DNA of 64,000 nt, from NCBI GenBank assembly GCA_023957755.1, contig JAMLGT010000008.1, positions 1-64,000 on the forward strand, read 5' to 3'. The notes beneath the pieces are model-generated. The model was not told the DNA's origin. It was given only the letters and a program-made list of their open reading frames with translations, and made no database searches. Of the stretch, positions 9,537 through 17,809 are shown in pieces. Position 1 is the first letter of the stretch; each line of letters starts with the position of its first letter. The translations under genes and the position numbers were made by a program. Origin of the DNA: Chitinophagaceae bacterium (GTDB taxonomy: Bacteria; Bacteroidota; Bacteroidia; Chitinophagales; Chitinophagaceae).

Positions 9537-10025
9537 ATGTCAACAGAAAGTCAAAACTTATATCAAATCAACACAGGCATTCTTCCGAAGGATGCCTGTA
9601 TTTTTATTGTGCACACCCAATGGAACCCGGGATTTGTAAATCAGTTGGTGGAGGGATGCGTGGACACACTTCGGGAATATGGTATGAATAACTTTAAGAT
9701 TCTTGCAGTCCCCGGAGCGTTTGAAATCCCCTTTGGAATACGTGCTGTTTGGGAGACCCATCGCAATAAGTTCGAAAAACCACAATGCTTCATAGCGCTC
9801 GGCTGTGTGCTTCGCGGGGATACACCTCATTTTGACTACGTGTGCAAAGCGGTGACTGATGGGATTCTACATCTCAATCTTACCCTGCCTGTGCCTACTG
9901 TATATGGAATCCTGACCGTGGATAATGAGCAGCAGGCCATTGACAGGCTTGGAGGCAGCAAAGGGCATAAAGGAAAAGAGGCGGCACTTACCGCACTTAA
10001 GATGATGGAGCTAAAGTATTATTAG
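9537..10025 (+). CDS. ribH: 6,7-dimethyl-8-ribityllumazine synthase
   Basis: This 162-residue enzyme catalyses the next-to-last step of riboflavin synthesis, joining the ribityl-aminouracil to dihydroxybutanone phosphate. Visible family motifs are FIVHTQWNPGFVNQLVEGC (N-terminal substrate loop), VPGAFEIPFGIR (the PGAFE loop), ALGCVLRGDTPHFDYVC (with the catalytic His of the GDTPHF stretch) and PTVYGILTVDNEQQAIDR. The length is normal. The gene follows the TPR gene by 12 bp and probably shares its transcript; no other riboflavin gene is near and no FMN riboswitch was recognised upstream. Confidence 0.95.
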   Translation: MSTESQNLYQINTGILPKDACIFIVHTQWNPGFVNQLVEGCVDTLREYGMNNFKILAVPGAFEIPFGIRAVWETHRNKFEKPQCFIALGCVLRGDTPHFDYVCKAVTDGILHLNLTLPVPTVYGILTVDNEQQAIDRLGGSKGHKGKEAALTALKMMELKYY

Positions 10026-10171
10026 TCTTAATACAAAAGGTCTGTCGTGTCTTCCTGCAGAGGATCCCTTCATTGAATTAAAGAGGCAACATCTGCACCG
10101 GCTATTAAGCTGACATGCGATGCATCCGGAATTTTGTTTTACATTTAAGCAAACTAAATTCTTAAAGAGAG

Positions 10172-11356
10172 ATGCCTGATAGTAATACACCCCAGATGTC
10201 GGCTGGGATGCAATATCAACTTAAAATTTATTTTGAAGGAGCACAGCAGAAGAAACCACAGCTTCCTGTGGCTTTTGAAGAGCTGGAGGCAAGGGCTATG
10301 AAGGAAATGGCACCGGAAGCATTTGCTTACATAGCTGGCGGGGCCGGCGGAGAAACAACTATGCACAATAATAAGGAAGCATTCAACAGGTGGCGTATCC
10401 TTCCGAGAATGATGGGGGATGTGTCTGCACGCACCACTGAAGTGGAACTCTTCGGTGCCAAACTTCCTCATCCTGTACTGCTGGGGCCTATCGGAGTGCT
10501 ATCTATTGCGCATGCGGATGCAGAAGTAGGAGTGGCCAAGGCAGCAACCGCTTTGCACCTTCCTCAGGTAGTGAGTACAGTTTCTTCCAGGACAATGGAA
10601 GAAATTGCAGCAGTGCATAAAGATAATCCACACTGGTTTCAACTGTATTGGGGAAGGAATAATGATTTCACCAGGAGCCTTTTAACGAGGGCAGAGAAGG
10701 CGGGGTACGGTGCCATTGTAGTAACACTTGATACCCGTGTGTTTGCCTGGAGAGAACGAGATATCCAACATGCCTATCTGCCATTTCTGTATCAGCTGGG
10801 TTTGGCAAATTACTTGTCGGATCCTGTGTTCCGATCGCTGTTGGGCGATGGCGCTAAAGACCCTATGAAAGTAATGATGACGTTTGCAGCATGTTTCTCC
10901 AATGCATCAACCACGTGGAACGACCTTAAGGTAATAAGAGAAATGACCCACCTTCCTTTGATTGTAAAAGGGATTCAACATCCGGATGATGCAAGAAAAG
11001 CTATTGATCAGGGTGTGGATGGTGTCATAGTGTCAAATCATGGCGGCAGGCAATGCGATGGCGCTGTAGGTTCACTTGATACGCTCGACGGAATCGTAGG
11101 GGCAGTAGGGGATAAGACTACCGTTTTATTTGACAGTGGTATCAGAAGGGGCGCTGACGTGTTTAAAGCTATGGCTCTCGGGGCTCGCTCCGTCCTGGTC
11201 GCACGGCCTTACGCGTATGGGTTAGCTTTAGGAGGAGCACAGGGTGTACAGGAAGTGATGATGAACCTCCTGGCAGATACTGAGCTTACGCTGGGTCTAG
11301 CAGGTTGCAGTTCATGGAAAGAAGCAACAAGAGACCGTTTGGAATACTGGCGATAA
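10172..11356 (+). CDS. FMN-dependent alpha-hydroxy acid oxidase, lactate 2-monooxygenase-like
   Basis: This 394-residue TIM-barrel flavoprotein oxidises an L-2-hydroxy acid. The active-site signature SNHGGRQCDG contains the catalytic His and Arg. Also visible are LLGPIGVLSIAH, FQLYWGRNNDF, VVTLDTRVFAWRERD, VKGIQHPDDARKAIDQGVDG and VLFDSGIRRGADVFKA. The GIQHPDDAR segment, the NYLSDPVF stretch and the length all fit mycobacterial lactate 2-monooxygenase better than glycolate oxidase or L-lactate dehydrogenase LldD. The substrate is therefore probably lactate, by inference. It stands alone and is transcribed toward the CotH gene, with 17 bp between the two stop codons. Confidence 0.87.
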   Translation: MPDSNTPQMSAGMQYQLKIYFEGAQQKKPQLPVAFEELEARAMKEMAPEAFAYIAGGAGGETTMHNNKEAFNRWRILPRMMGDVSARTTEVELFGAKLPHPVLLGPIGVLSIAHADAEVGVAKAATALHLPQVVSTVSSRTMEEIAAVHKDNPHWFQLYWGRNNDFTRSLLTRAEKAGYGAIVVTLDTRVFAWRERDIQHAYLPFLYQLGLANYLSDPVFRSLLGDGAKDPMKVMMTFAACFSNASTTWNDLKVIREMTHLPLIVKGIQHPDDARKAIDQGVDGVIVSNHGGRQCDGAVGSLDTLDGIVGAVGDKTTVLFDSGIRRGADVFKAMALGARSVLVARPYAYGLALGGAQGVQEVMMNLLADTELTLGLAGCSSWKEATRDRLEYWR

Positions 11357-11373
11357 TGATGGAGAGGATGGTG

Positions 11374-12933
11374 CTATGGGGTACCCATAAATCCCCATCC
11401 CCCAATAAGGTTATCCATATATTCCACTCTTCTGTCGAGCCAATTGAGCATGTGTGTGAGTTCTGTGAATGCGTCACCCGATCCTCTCTTCCATACCTGA
11501 TAGTCGTTTTGAAGTGAAGAGGAGATAGCCGTATTATAATCTTTGAGATATTTGACCAGTTTGGGGTAGCTGCTGCTCTTGAATACAATCCATTTTTTTG
11601 TGATGGTTCTTTTTACCTGTGGGTCTTGCATCAGGCGGCTGAATAGGCGGGTACCTCCGAAATTATTGTTCCCGATCAATGGTCTTTCGTCCACCACAAA
11701 GTGTTTCATTTGGCCATAGTCGAATCCAAATCCCCAATCAAAATCCCAGATAGGGCCAAAGGTGTATTTGCCTGTGGCGGTCTTATACAATAACACACTC
11801 TTGGGCCAGCCTATTTCCCGGTTGTCTGCCAGGGTATTGGCGATGATGTAGTTTGCCACGGATTCTATATCCAGATACTGTCGGTAATTGTTGTTCGGAA
11901 ATGAAGCATCCATAAGCGATGCTTCCAGTTGGTTAAAGTCTGCCTGAATTTGGGCCAGCCTGACCCCTGCTTCAGTTGGAGCAAGCTTCCCAAGATCAGG
12001 ATACTGGATCATTACGGGTAGCTGAATGTGGTCAGACCTGAACTTGAAGTCTTCATCATATTGCATGTCGAGTTCCAGCCATACACCATCCTTACCCACA
12101 TTGATTCTGTTGTCTTCTACTTCCTTCTGTTCGGTGAACATATAGTTACCCAGATACACCCCATTTACAGTCAGGTCCACAGGAATAATATGATTGGTAA
12201 AGGGCATTTCCAGCAGGCGGCCTATCTTCATGGCTGCCGCATTGCACATAAGGCTTTCGTCGAGATAATTGGCAAGAAGTATCCAGTCTTTTTCCGGGCT
12301 GAAGCCGAGGAGTGGTGCTTTTGTGTCGAGTTTCAGACGGTAAGGCTTTTTGGGGTACCCTCTCCATGTGGTGTTTCCTCTTCCTTTGATAGAAGTGCGT
12401 CCCTCATAGTTTTCAAAGGTGCCTTTACCATCTATTCGGATATCTGCTTTAAGGTAGCTTTCCTTGGAGGTGATGGGCGTATTGCCGTCAGTAACGATAT
12501 AAATATGAGGAACTGCCTGCCTGACTTCCGGGATGAGTGCGGTTTGAATGAAAAAATTTCTTTCACTACCGTCATCTGCCATTACAGAGTAGATTAACGG
12601 CTTTTCAAAATTGTTGACTGAAATGCCTGAATATTGTTTTACGTCATTTACAGAAACCAGTCTGCCCTCGTATTTGAATGACGCAATCAGTGTCCGGCAG
12701 TTAAGCTCCTCGGGCAATGATATTTTTATTGTGTCTCCTGAAATTTCACCATTTATTGTTTCAGAGAGAAAATCTTTGTTGAGGGAGGCTTCAAATTTGA
12801 ATTCAGTAATGCTTTTGGCCAGTGGTGCTTCAGGTACGAAAGGGTCATTAAGAACTTTTTTACAAGCAGCCAGGCCACAGATAATAACTGTGAAGAGGAG
12901 GAATGGTTTTATCCTTTTTGTCAGGAGATTCAT
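11374..12933 (-). CDS. CotH-family lipoprotein with N-terminal DUF5018 domain
   Basis: This 519-residue protein starts with a signal peptide ending in a lipobox (ICGLAACKK), so it is probably an outer-membrane or periplasmic lipoprotein. Residues about 40-135 look like the beta-sandwich DUF5018 repeat (ITEFKFEASLNKD, KQYSGISVNNFEKPL). The rest matches the CotH fold, an atypical protein-kinase-like fold first described for spore coat proteins. Visible motifs are RTSIKGRGNTTWRGYPKKPYR, LLANYLDESLMCNAAA, TEQKEVEDNRI, LADNREIGWPKSVLLYK and FGPIWDFDWGFG. The DNRE...N and DFDWGFG residues correspond to the catalytic Asp and metal-binding Asp regions. Kinase activity is not proven in this branch. 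The gene is unlinked to any recognisable partner. Confidence 0.85.
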   Translation of the reverse strand: MNLLTKRIKPFLLFTVIICGLAACKKVLNDPFVPEAPLAKSITEFKFEASLNKDFLSETINGEISGDTIKISLPEELNCRTLIASFKYEGRLVSVNDVKQYSGISVNNFEKPLIYSVMADDGSERNFFIQTALIPEVRQAVPHIYIVTDGNTPITSKESYLKADIRIDGKGTFENYEGRTSIKGRGNTTWRGYPKKPYRLKLDTKAPLLGFSPEKDWILLANYLDESLMCNAAAMKIGRLLEMPFTNHIIPVDLTVNGVYLGNYMFTEQKEVEDNRINVGKDGVWLELDMQYDEDFKFRSDHIQLPVMIQYPDLGKLAPTEAGVRLAQIQADFNQLEASLMDASFPNNNYRQYLDIESVANYIIANTLADNREIGWPKSVLLYKTATGKYTFGPIWDFDWGFGFDYGQMKHFVVDERPLIGNNNFGGTRLFSRLMQDPQVKRTITKKWIVFKSSSYPKLVKYLKDYNTAISSSLQNDYQVWKRGSGDAFTELTHMLNWLDRRVEYMDNLIGGWGFMGTP

Positions 12934-13035
12934 GGTGTACGGAAAACGGTTCTAATATTAAACGCCGGAATCTCCTTTGTAGTATAATGAACTTACCTGG
13001 GGTATTAAAAAAGGTGTATTCCGGGATAGTGTTTG

Positions 13036-13791
13036 TTATTTCTTCTCGAAAAATGCCAGCCAGGGTTTCTGTGGCTTCATGTAGCTAAGCCCAAATGCGG
13101 CAATACTCTTCTCTTTGATGTAGGCGACAGATTCTTCGATGGAATCTGTTACCAGAAAAAGATTGACGTCCACCGGACTGATAGTGCCGGCCTTTATCAT
13201 TGTTTCATTGTGTTCGAGCAGTTTTTGGTAGAACTCACGGTCGAAAATTATGATTGGGAACATTTCTATTTTTCGGGTTTGAATCAAAGTGATTGATTCA
13301 AAAAACTCGTCTAGTGTTCCAAAGCCGCCGGGCATTACCACAAATGCATAAGAATATTTTATCAGCAATACCTTACGGATGAAGAAGTATTTGATGTTAA
13401 CCCATTTGTCGAGATAAGGGTTGTGGTGTTGTTCGTGTGGCAGTTCTATATTACATCCCACACTTTTTCCTCCCACATCTTTTGCACCTCTGTTAGCGGC
13501 TTCCATCACACCCGGGCCACCGCCGGTCATTATTGTAAAACCCAGCTTTGCTATTTCTCCCGCCAGTTTTCTGGTTTGTTTGTACACAATGTGTGTTTCA
13601 TCGAACCGGGCAGAGCCAAAGATGGTCACACAAGGACCTACAAAGTGAAGCGCTCTGAATCCTTTGATAAATTCGGATATGATTGTCAGTGTGTATTTGA
13701 ATTCAGCCCACCGGCTCTGAGGGCCTTCCAGAAATTGGATTTCTTTCTTCGCATGTTTGCTGGTAGTTTCTGTTGGTTTTACAGTAGTCAT
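13036..13791 (-). CDS. LOG-family Rossmann protein (TIGR00730; nucleotide phosphoribohydrolase-like)
   Basis: This 251-residue cytoplasmic protein has both signatures of the lysine-decarboxylase-like (LOG) family: GGGPGVMEAANRG at residues 90-102 and PGGFGTLDE at 154-162. The latter holds the catalytic Glu and the phosphoribosyl site. Characterised relatives cleave nucleoside 5'-monophosphates to base and ribose phosphate, and some activate cytokinins. The N-terminal 50 residues, with a charged helix and SRWAEFKYTLTIISEFIKG, match the longer bacterial subtype. The ATG at 13791 is the natural start. The exact substrate is not deducible. Confidence 0.9.
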   Translation of the reverse strand: MTTVKPTETTSKHAKKEIQFLEGPQSRWAEFKYTLTIISEFIKGFRALHFVGPCVTIFGSARFDETHIVYKQTRKLAGEIAKLGFTIMTGGGPGVMEAANRGAKDVGGKSVGCNIELPHEQHHNPYLDKWVNIKYFFIRKVLLIKYSYAFVVMPGGFGTLDEFFESITLIQTRKIEMFPIIIFDREFYQKLLEHNETMIKAGTISPVDVNLFLVTDSIEESVAYIKEKSIAAFGLSYMKPQKPWLAFFEKK

Positions 13792-13945
13792 TTTTCTGGT
13801 TTATGATTATGTAATAATTATCTATTCACCTCCTTCTCAAAAAATAAGCCTGTTTTGCTGAGTGGGATCTATCACTCTGGTAAGTGCACTAAAATAAAAA
13901 GATTCTTTTTTAAACAGCATATTTTATCAGCAGAGGCTTTTAAAA

Positions 13946-14794
13946 TTATTGCAGGCTCATATTATCTATGAGCCGAACGCCCTCAATAAAGGCCGCGATA
14001 AGTATAATCAAATGGCGGTTCGTGTCGAAGCTGTGCACTTCTTCAAGAGTTAGCGTATCCGCCAGCGCCAGATACTCTGTCTTTATTCCATTTTCAGAAA
14101 GCCTGTTAATTACGATTGCTTTAAGCATTTCAAAAGGTTTCTGTGCAGCTTTTTCATTGATTATTTTCAGGCATTGGTATATTTCACCGGCCTTTTCTTT
14201 ACCTTTCGGAGACAGTCGGGCATTTCTACTGCTCATTGCGAGGCCGTTTTGTTCGCGGACGATTGGGCACACCACTATTTTGGTTTTGTGATTTTTCAAT
14301 TGAATCATCTTTCTGAGCACCGCTACCTGTTGAAAATCCTTTTGTCCGAGATAAAGATTTGTGGGTGTCACTATCGACAAAAGCCTGTCCACTACAGCAC
14401 ATACCCCCTGAAAATGGCCGGGGCGGTATTTACCTTCGAAAACTGATTCCAGGCCTTTTAAATCATAGTGAGCCCGGGCTGCCTGATCCCCTTCGGGATA
14501 CACATCACTAAACCCCGGAAGAAAAAGGATATCCGCTCCTGCTTCACTAAGTAACAAAATATCCTTTTCTATTGTGACCGGGTACTTTTCCAGGTCAGCG
14601 GCGTCATTAAACTGCAGCGGGTTTACGAAGATGCTGACTACGGTAACATTGTTTGCGCGCAGAGAAGCCCTTACGAGAGACAGATGCCCTTCGTGCAGGG
14701 CGCCCATGGTGGGTACAAATCCCACAGTGCGGCCTTTCAGGTATTTTTTATTCAGGATAGATTTCAGAGAAGTGGGGTGCTTTATGATGAGCAT
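13946..14794 (-). CDS. panC: Pantothenate synthetase (pantoate-beta-alanine ligase)
   Basis: This 282-residue enzyme joins pantoate and beta-alanine with ATP to make pantothenate. The nucleotidyltransferase HIGH-like site is in PTMGALHEGHLSLV. Further signatures are VSIFVNPLQFN, KYPVTIEKD, FEGKYRPGHFQGVCAVVDRL, YLGQKDFQQ and the KMSKS-like AMSSRNARLS. The gene is read away from a half-length GT5 gene, with 101 bp between the two divergent starts. From general knowledge, panC is also next to this short GT5 gene in Bacteroides. No panD or panB is visible in this window. Confidence 0.96.
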   Translation of the reverse strand: MLIIKHPTSLKSILNKKYLKGRTVGFVPTMGALHEGHLSLVRASLRANNVTVVSIFVNPLQFNDAADLEKYPVTIEKDILLLSEAGADILFLPGFSDVYPEGDQAARAHYDLKGLESVFEGKYRPGHFQGVCAVVDRLLSIVTPTNLYLGQKDFQQVAVLRKMIQLKNHKTKIVVCPIVREQNGLAMSSRNARLSPKGKEKAGEIYQCLKIINEKAAQKPFEMLKAIVINRLSENGIKTEYLALADTLTLEEVHSFDTNRHLIILIAAFIEGVRLIDNMSLQ

Positions 14795-14851
14795 AAATGG
14801 CTTATGATAGTGCGTAAATGTAATATATACATATTAAAGCCAAAAAAATGG

Positions 14852-14859
14852 TAACTTTG
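14852..14859 (+). promoter_or_regulatory. Bacteroidota-type promoter -7 box
   Basis: TAACTTTG matches TAnnTTTG and ends 37 bases before the ATG of the half-length GT5 gene. It lies in the divergent intergenic region shared with panC. No clear -33 element was found. Confidence 0.55.
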
Positions 14860-14895
14860 CGGCTTAAATTTTGAATCAGACAAACCAATTCTTGA

Positions 14896-15711
14896 ATGTC
14901 ATCTAAAAAAAGGATCTTATTTATTGCAAGTGAAATGTCTCCTTATCTGGAGATGACGGAGTTTGCAGAGGTGGTAAACAAACTAGCGATTAAGAGTAAC
15001 GATTCGGAAATGGAGGTGCGCTGTATCATGCCTCGTTTTGGAATGATTAATGAAAGGCGCCACAGATTGCATGAAGTAGTACGACTTTCAGGTATTAATG
15101 TGAATGTGGGAGGGGATGATTATCCATTGATCATAAAAGTAGCGTCACTTCCCAATGCACGGTTACAGGTTTATTTTCTGGATAATGAGGAATTGTTTAA
15201 GCGTAAAACGCTTTTTCATACACAAGAAGGAAAATGGTTTGATGATAATGCGCTGAGGACTGTATTGTTTTGCAAGGGCGCGTTAGAGACTGTAAAGAAA
15301 TTTGGATGGCCACCGGATATCATTCATTGCAGTGGCTGGATGACAGGCCTGATCCCTATGTTCATAAGAACTGCATATAAGAAGGAACCGGTCTTTAGTA
15401 ATTGCAAGGTGGTGTTTACTATTGGCCAGAATACTTTTAAGGAAAAGGTAGGAGCTGATCTGATGGAATTGGCGGCCATCAGCCCGAATATAAAAGACAA
15501 GGATCTTGAACTCTTTAAGGAGGGGAATAACACAGCTCTCTTCAGAGGCGGGGCTCATTATGCCGATGCGATCACCTTTGGGGCTGAAAAAGTAGATAAG
15601 AAACTTGAAGAAGAATTCTCAAAAGTCCGTGGCAAGAAGGTTTTGAAGTATGTTGAGGATTCTGATTTAACAGACTATTTACAATTGTATAACGACCTTG
15701 CTTCCAAATAA
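14896..15711 (+). CDS. Half-length GT5 glycogen/starch synthase-like protein (N-terminal domain only)
   Basis: This 271-residue protein corresponds only to the N-terminal Rossmann domain of GT5 glycogen synthases. The visible similarity is the initial LFIASEMSPY, the MPRFGMINERRHRLHEV segment, YFLDNEELF, the WPPDIIHCSGWMTGLIPM segment and the ADAITFGAEKVD end. The ADP-glucose signature KxGGL, expected just after the first strand, is replaced by EMTEF, and the C-terminal catalytic half is absent. It is therefore unlikely to be a working glucan synthase, whatever automatic annotation says. Genes of this size, between panC and a DUF4270 lipoprotein, are to my knowledge conserved in Bacteroidota, which argues for a maintained but different role. 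The DUF4270 gene follows almost directly. Confidence 0.82.
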   Translation: MSSKKRILFIASEMSPYLEMTEFAEVVNKLAIKSNDSEMEVRCIMPRFGMINERRHRLHEVVRLSGINVNVGGDDYPLIIKVASLPNARLQVYFLDNEELFKRKTLFHTQEGKWFDDNALRTVLFCKGALETVKKFGWPPDIIHCSGWMTGLIPMFIRTAYKKEPVFSNCKVVFTIGQNTFKEKVGADLMELAAISPNIKDKDLELFKEGNNTALFRGGAHYADAITFGAEKVDKKLEEEFSKVRGKKVLKYVEDSDLTDYLQLYNDLASK

Positions 15712-15736
15712 ATTCTGCCTTTTTTTATACAAATCC

Positions 15737-17176
15737 GTGAGTGTGTTTAAATCCCATAGCAAAGCATTGGCCTTCCTGATGCTCCTTGCAATATTGTTTT
15801 CTGCGTGTACGAAGATTGATACTACCTCCTTAGGATCCGGATTGATCCCGGGTGTGGATAACATAAATACTTTTGACACCACCCTTGATATTATCGCTCA
15901 TACGATAGATGATGTTACTGCCTGTGACTCAGGTATCAGCAGGAAAGATCTGCATGCGGTGGGGTATATCAGTAACAATTCGCAATTTGGAAGTTCGAAG
16001 GCCGAAATGTATTTTGGGCTAAAGCCTGTGAGTTATCCTTTTTCGTTCCCGACAATAGATTCTCTGAATAACGAGATTGATTCAGTAGTGTTGGTGCTAA
16101 AGTATTCTTATAGCGATGGCGATACCCTGGTGCCACAGAAGTTTAAAGTGTATGAATTGGCTAAGGCACTTAAACCGGATTCGTTATACCCGACCTGTCA
16201 GCCGATGTCACTGGCACTTTTTGATCTTCTGGGAGAAAAGGAATTCATACCAGCCAGGTTAAAAGACAGTATTCATGCGTTGAATGAGGATGATGCTTAT
16301 CAGTTAAGGATTCCGCTAAAAAAGGAGCTGGGTGAATTCTTTATCAATAACGCCAAACAGTTTACAACCGACTCTGCCTTTAACGCCAACTTTGGAGGCT
16401 TTGGGATTGTGCCGGATGAAAGTTTTGGTGGAGAGGCATTAAATTATTTTGATCTAACCGCCGCGGCTACACGCCTGTCAATTTATGTAAGGTCCAAACG
16501 GGATACTACTTATGATACGCTGAGTGTGAATCTTACATTCAATGCGTACGCAGGTCATGCCAATTATGTGAAACGTGACAGAGGCTCTTCTGAGATTACC
16601 CAACAGCTTTCCCTGCCAGGGGTAGGGGATAGTTTATTATTTGTGCAGACGACTCCGGGATCTTATGTGAATCTTGAAATTCCGGGACTCAGTGCTCTTA
16701 GTAATCGGGTAATCCACAGAGCGGAACTGATAGTGGAGCAGATTTATGATCCATTGGTAACAAAGTTCAGAACGCCTAAACAGCTATTATTAGAAACCCC
16801 TTTACCCTCTGATACTAACAGATATGTGGCCATCCCCTGTGATTTTTCAAGTAATGAACTGACATCAGGGTTTAGCTATTTCGGAGGTGTGGCCAAAAAG
16901 GTAACATCAGGTGGTAATCAGGTTTCAAGATATACTTTTAACCTGTCGCGCTATGTGCAGGGAATCGTAACCAAAGGGTATAGTAATAGACACATCAGGC
17001 TCAGTGCTCCGTATTATTTCAGAAATGAATCGGTATATGTGGATCCTTGTGGTAACTCCATTGGAGTATTCTTTTATCCGATGAATGTGTTAGGAGATGG
17101 TGGAGTAAAACTGGAGGGAAGCACTCACTCGCCCAATAGAATCAGGCTGCATATCGTATATAGCAAGCTGAAGTAG
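15737..17176 (+). CDS. DUF4270 lipoprotein
   Basis: The preferred start is a GTG at 15737, giving 479 residues with a basic N-terminus, a hydrophobic helix and a lipobox (ILFSACTKID). An in-frame TTG at 15698, inside the preceding gene, would add 13 residues. After the lipidated Cys comes the family-typical SLGSGLIPGVDNINTFDT, then a long beta-rich region and a C-terminal jelly-roll-like part (RIRLHIVYSKLK). DUF4270 proteins are surface or periplasmic lipoproteins of Bacteroidota with no established function. The gene is co-directional with the half-length GT5 gene and starts 26 bp after it, so the two are probably an operon. Confidence 0.82.
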   Translation: MSVFKSHSKALAFLMLLAILFSACTKIDTTSLGSGLIPGVDNINTFDTTLDIIAHTIDDVTACDSGISRKDLHAVGYISNNSQFGSSKAEMYFGLKPVSYPFSFPTIDSLNNEIDSVVLVLKYSYSDGDTLVPQKFKVYELAKALKPDSLYPTCQPMSLALFDLLGEKEFIPARLKDSIHALNEDDAYQLRIPLKKELGEFFINNAKQFTTDSAFNANFGGFGIVPDESFGGEALNYFDLTAAATRLSIYVRSKRDTTYDTLSVNLTFNAYAGHANYVKRDRGSSEITQQLSLPGVGDSLLFVQTTPGSYVNLEIPGLSALSNRVIHRAELIVEQIYDPLVTKFRTPKQLLLETPLPSDTNRYVAIPCDFSSNELTSGFSYFGGVAKKVTSGGNQVSRYTFNLSRYVQGIVTKGYSNRHIRLSAPYYFRNESVYVDPCGNSIGVFFYPMNVLGDGGVKLEGSTHSPNRIRLHIVYSKLK

Positions 17177-17196
17177 GTTTCCATATTCTGAACTTA

Positions 17197-17397
17197 TTAC
17201 AGAAAAGAATCATCCTCGTGTGAGGGAGAAGTATTATTGCCTTCGCTGCCAGACTGAAGAGGAAAAAGATTGTCCACCGCACCTGCTACCATTGGAAACT
17301 TCCCTTTGATGAAGGTTACGACAGTTGTCATTATTTTTTGGCTTTCCTCTCTTGTGAAGCCATGATTTTTTTCGAGCAGATCGAATAACTCTTCCAT
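17197..17397 (-). CDS. Small acidic helical protein, unknown function
   Basis: This 66-residue protein starts at the ATG at 17397. It has a predicted helical N-terminal half (MEELFDLLEKNHGFTREESQ, then an FIKGKFPMVAGAVDNLF segment) and a polar acidic tail (SPSHEDDSFL). There is no signal peptide or membrane helix. I do not recognise a named family with certainty, although similar short 'helix-KFPMLAGAIDNLF' proteins seem to occur in related genomes. It is read toward the DUF4270 gene, with 20 bp between stop codons, and follows the decayed peptidase fragment at 17331-17597. Confidence 0.55.
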   Translation of the reverse strand: MEELFDLLEKNHGFTREESQKIMTTVVTFIKGKFPMVAGAVDNLFPLQSGSEGNNTSPSHEDDSFL

Positions 17398-17597
17398 AAT
17401 CCTCTTTTTTTAGGATAACTAAAGTACAATTTTCTTCCTGTTTTATGTACATCATACCTTCCCTTGATTTGCCAATATTTAGCACCGGGCTGGCCTGTAG
17501 TGGTTCGTGTGCCGTTGGTTATTGCCTTTTTAATATTTCGGGGCATATATAGTTCCTGGCCGTAGCTGAGCGATACAAACACAAGGAATCCGGACAT
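17331..17597 (-). pseudogene. Remnant of the 5' end of an M1-type metallopeptidase gene
   Basis: The frame encodes a signal peptide-like start (MSGFLVFVSLSYGQ), with further hydrophobic and basic residues readable upstream to about 17640. It continues with ELYMPRNIKKAITNGTRT, then GQPGAKYWQIKGRYDV. That pattern (YMPR..KKA...GTR...GKPG..YWQ..GRY) is the mature N-terminus of secreted M1-family gluzincins of Bacteroidota, proteins of 600 or more residues. Similarity ends near 17447, after which the frame gives low-complexity basic sequence and stops at 17331, overlapping the 66-residue gene. No HExxH zinc site or peptidase body follows. I read it as a truncated relic, though a short secreted peptide cannot be excluded. 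Confidence 0.5.
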
Positions 17598-17756
17598 GAG
17601 AAGAAGAATGGTGCGCTTGGGATTATGTTGTTTTACGAACAGCTACTTAGAAAAGAAATACCTTGTAAAATGCCTATTAATTGATAATTGGTCTTGCATT
17701 GGGAAAGGTTGACGGAATATCCACACAGATACTGAAAAACCGTGTGTAAATATCAT

Positions 17757-17787
17757 TTTGAGCCTTGACTGTGAATATTTAATTTTG
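17757..17787 (+). promoter_or_regulatory. Complete Bacteroidota promoter of metK (-33 and -7)
   Basis: TTTG (17757-17760) and TAATTTTG (17780-17787) are separated by exactly 19 bases, the ideal TTTG-N19-TAnnTTTG arrangement. The start codon of metK is 23 bases after the -7 box, leaving a leader of about 16 bases. That is too short for a SAM riboswitch. Confidence 0.8.
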
Positions 17788-17809
17788 CGCACTAAATATT
17801 TTAAACGAT

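Noticed and set aside
12028-12597. 189-codon plus-strand frame within the CotH gene
   Set aside because: Shadow of the well-supported minus-strand CotH gene.
17701-17809. SAM riboswitch ahead of metK
   Set aside because: The promoter leaves only about 16 bases of leader, so there is no room for a riboswitch.
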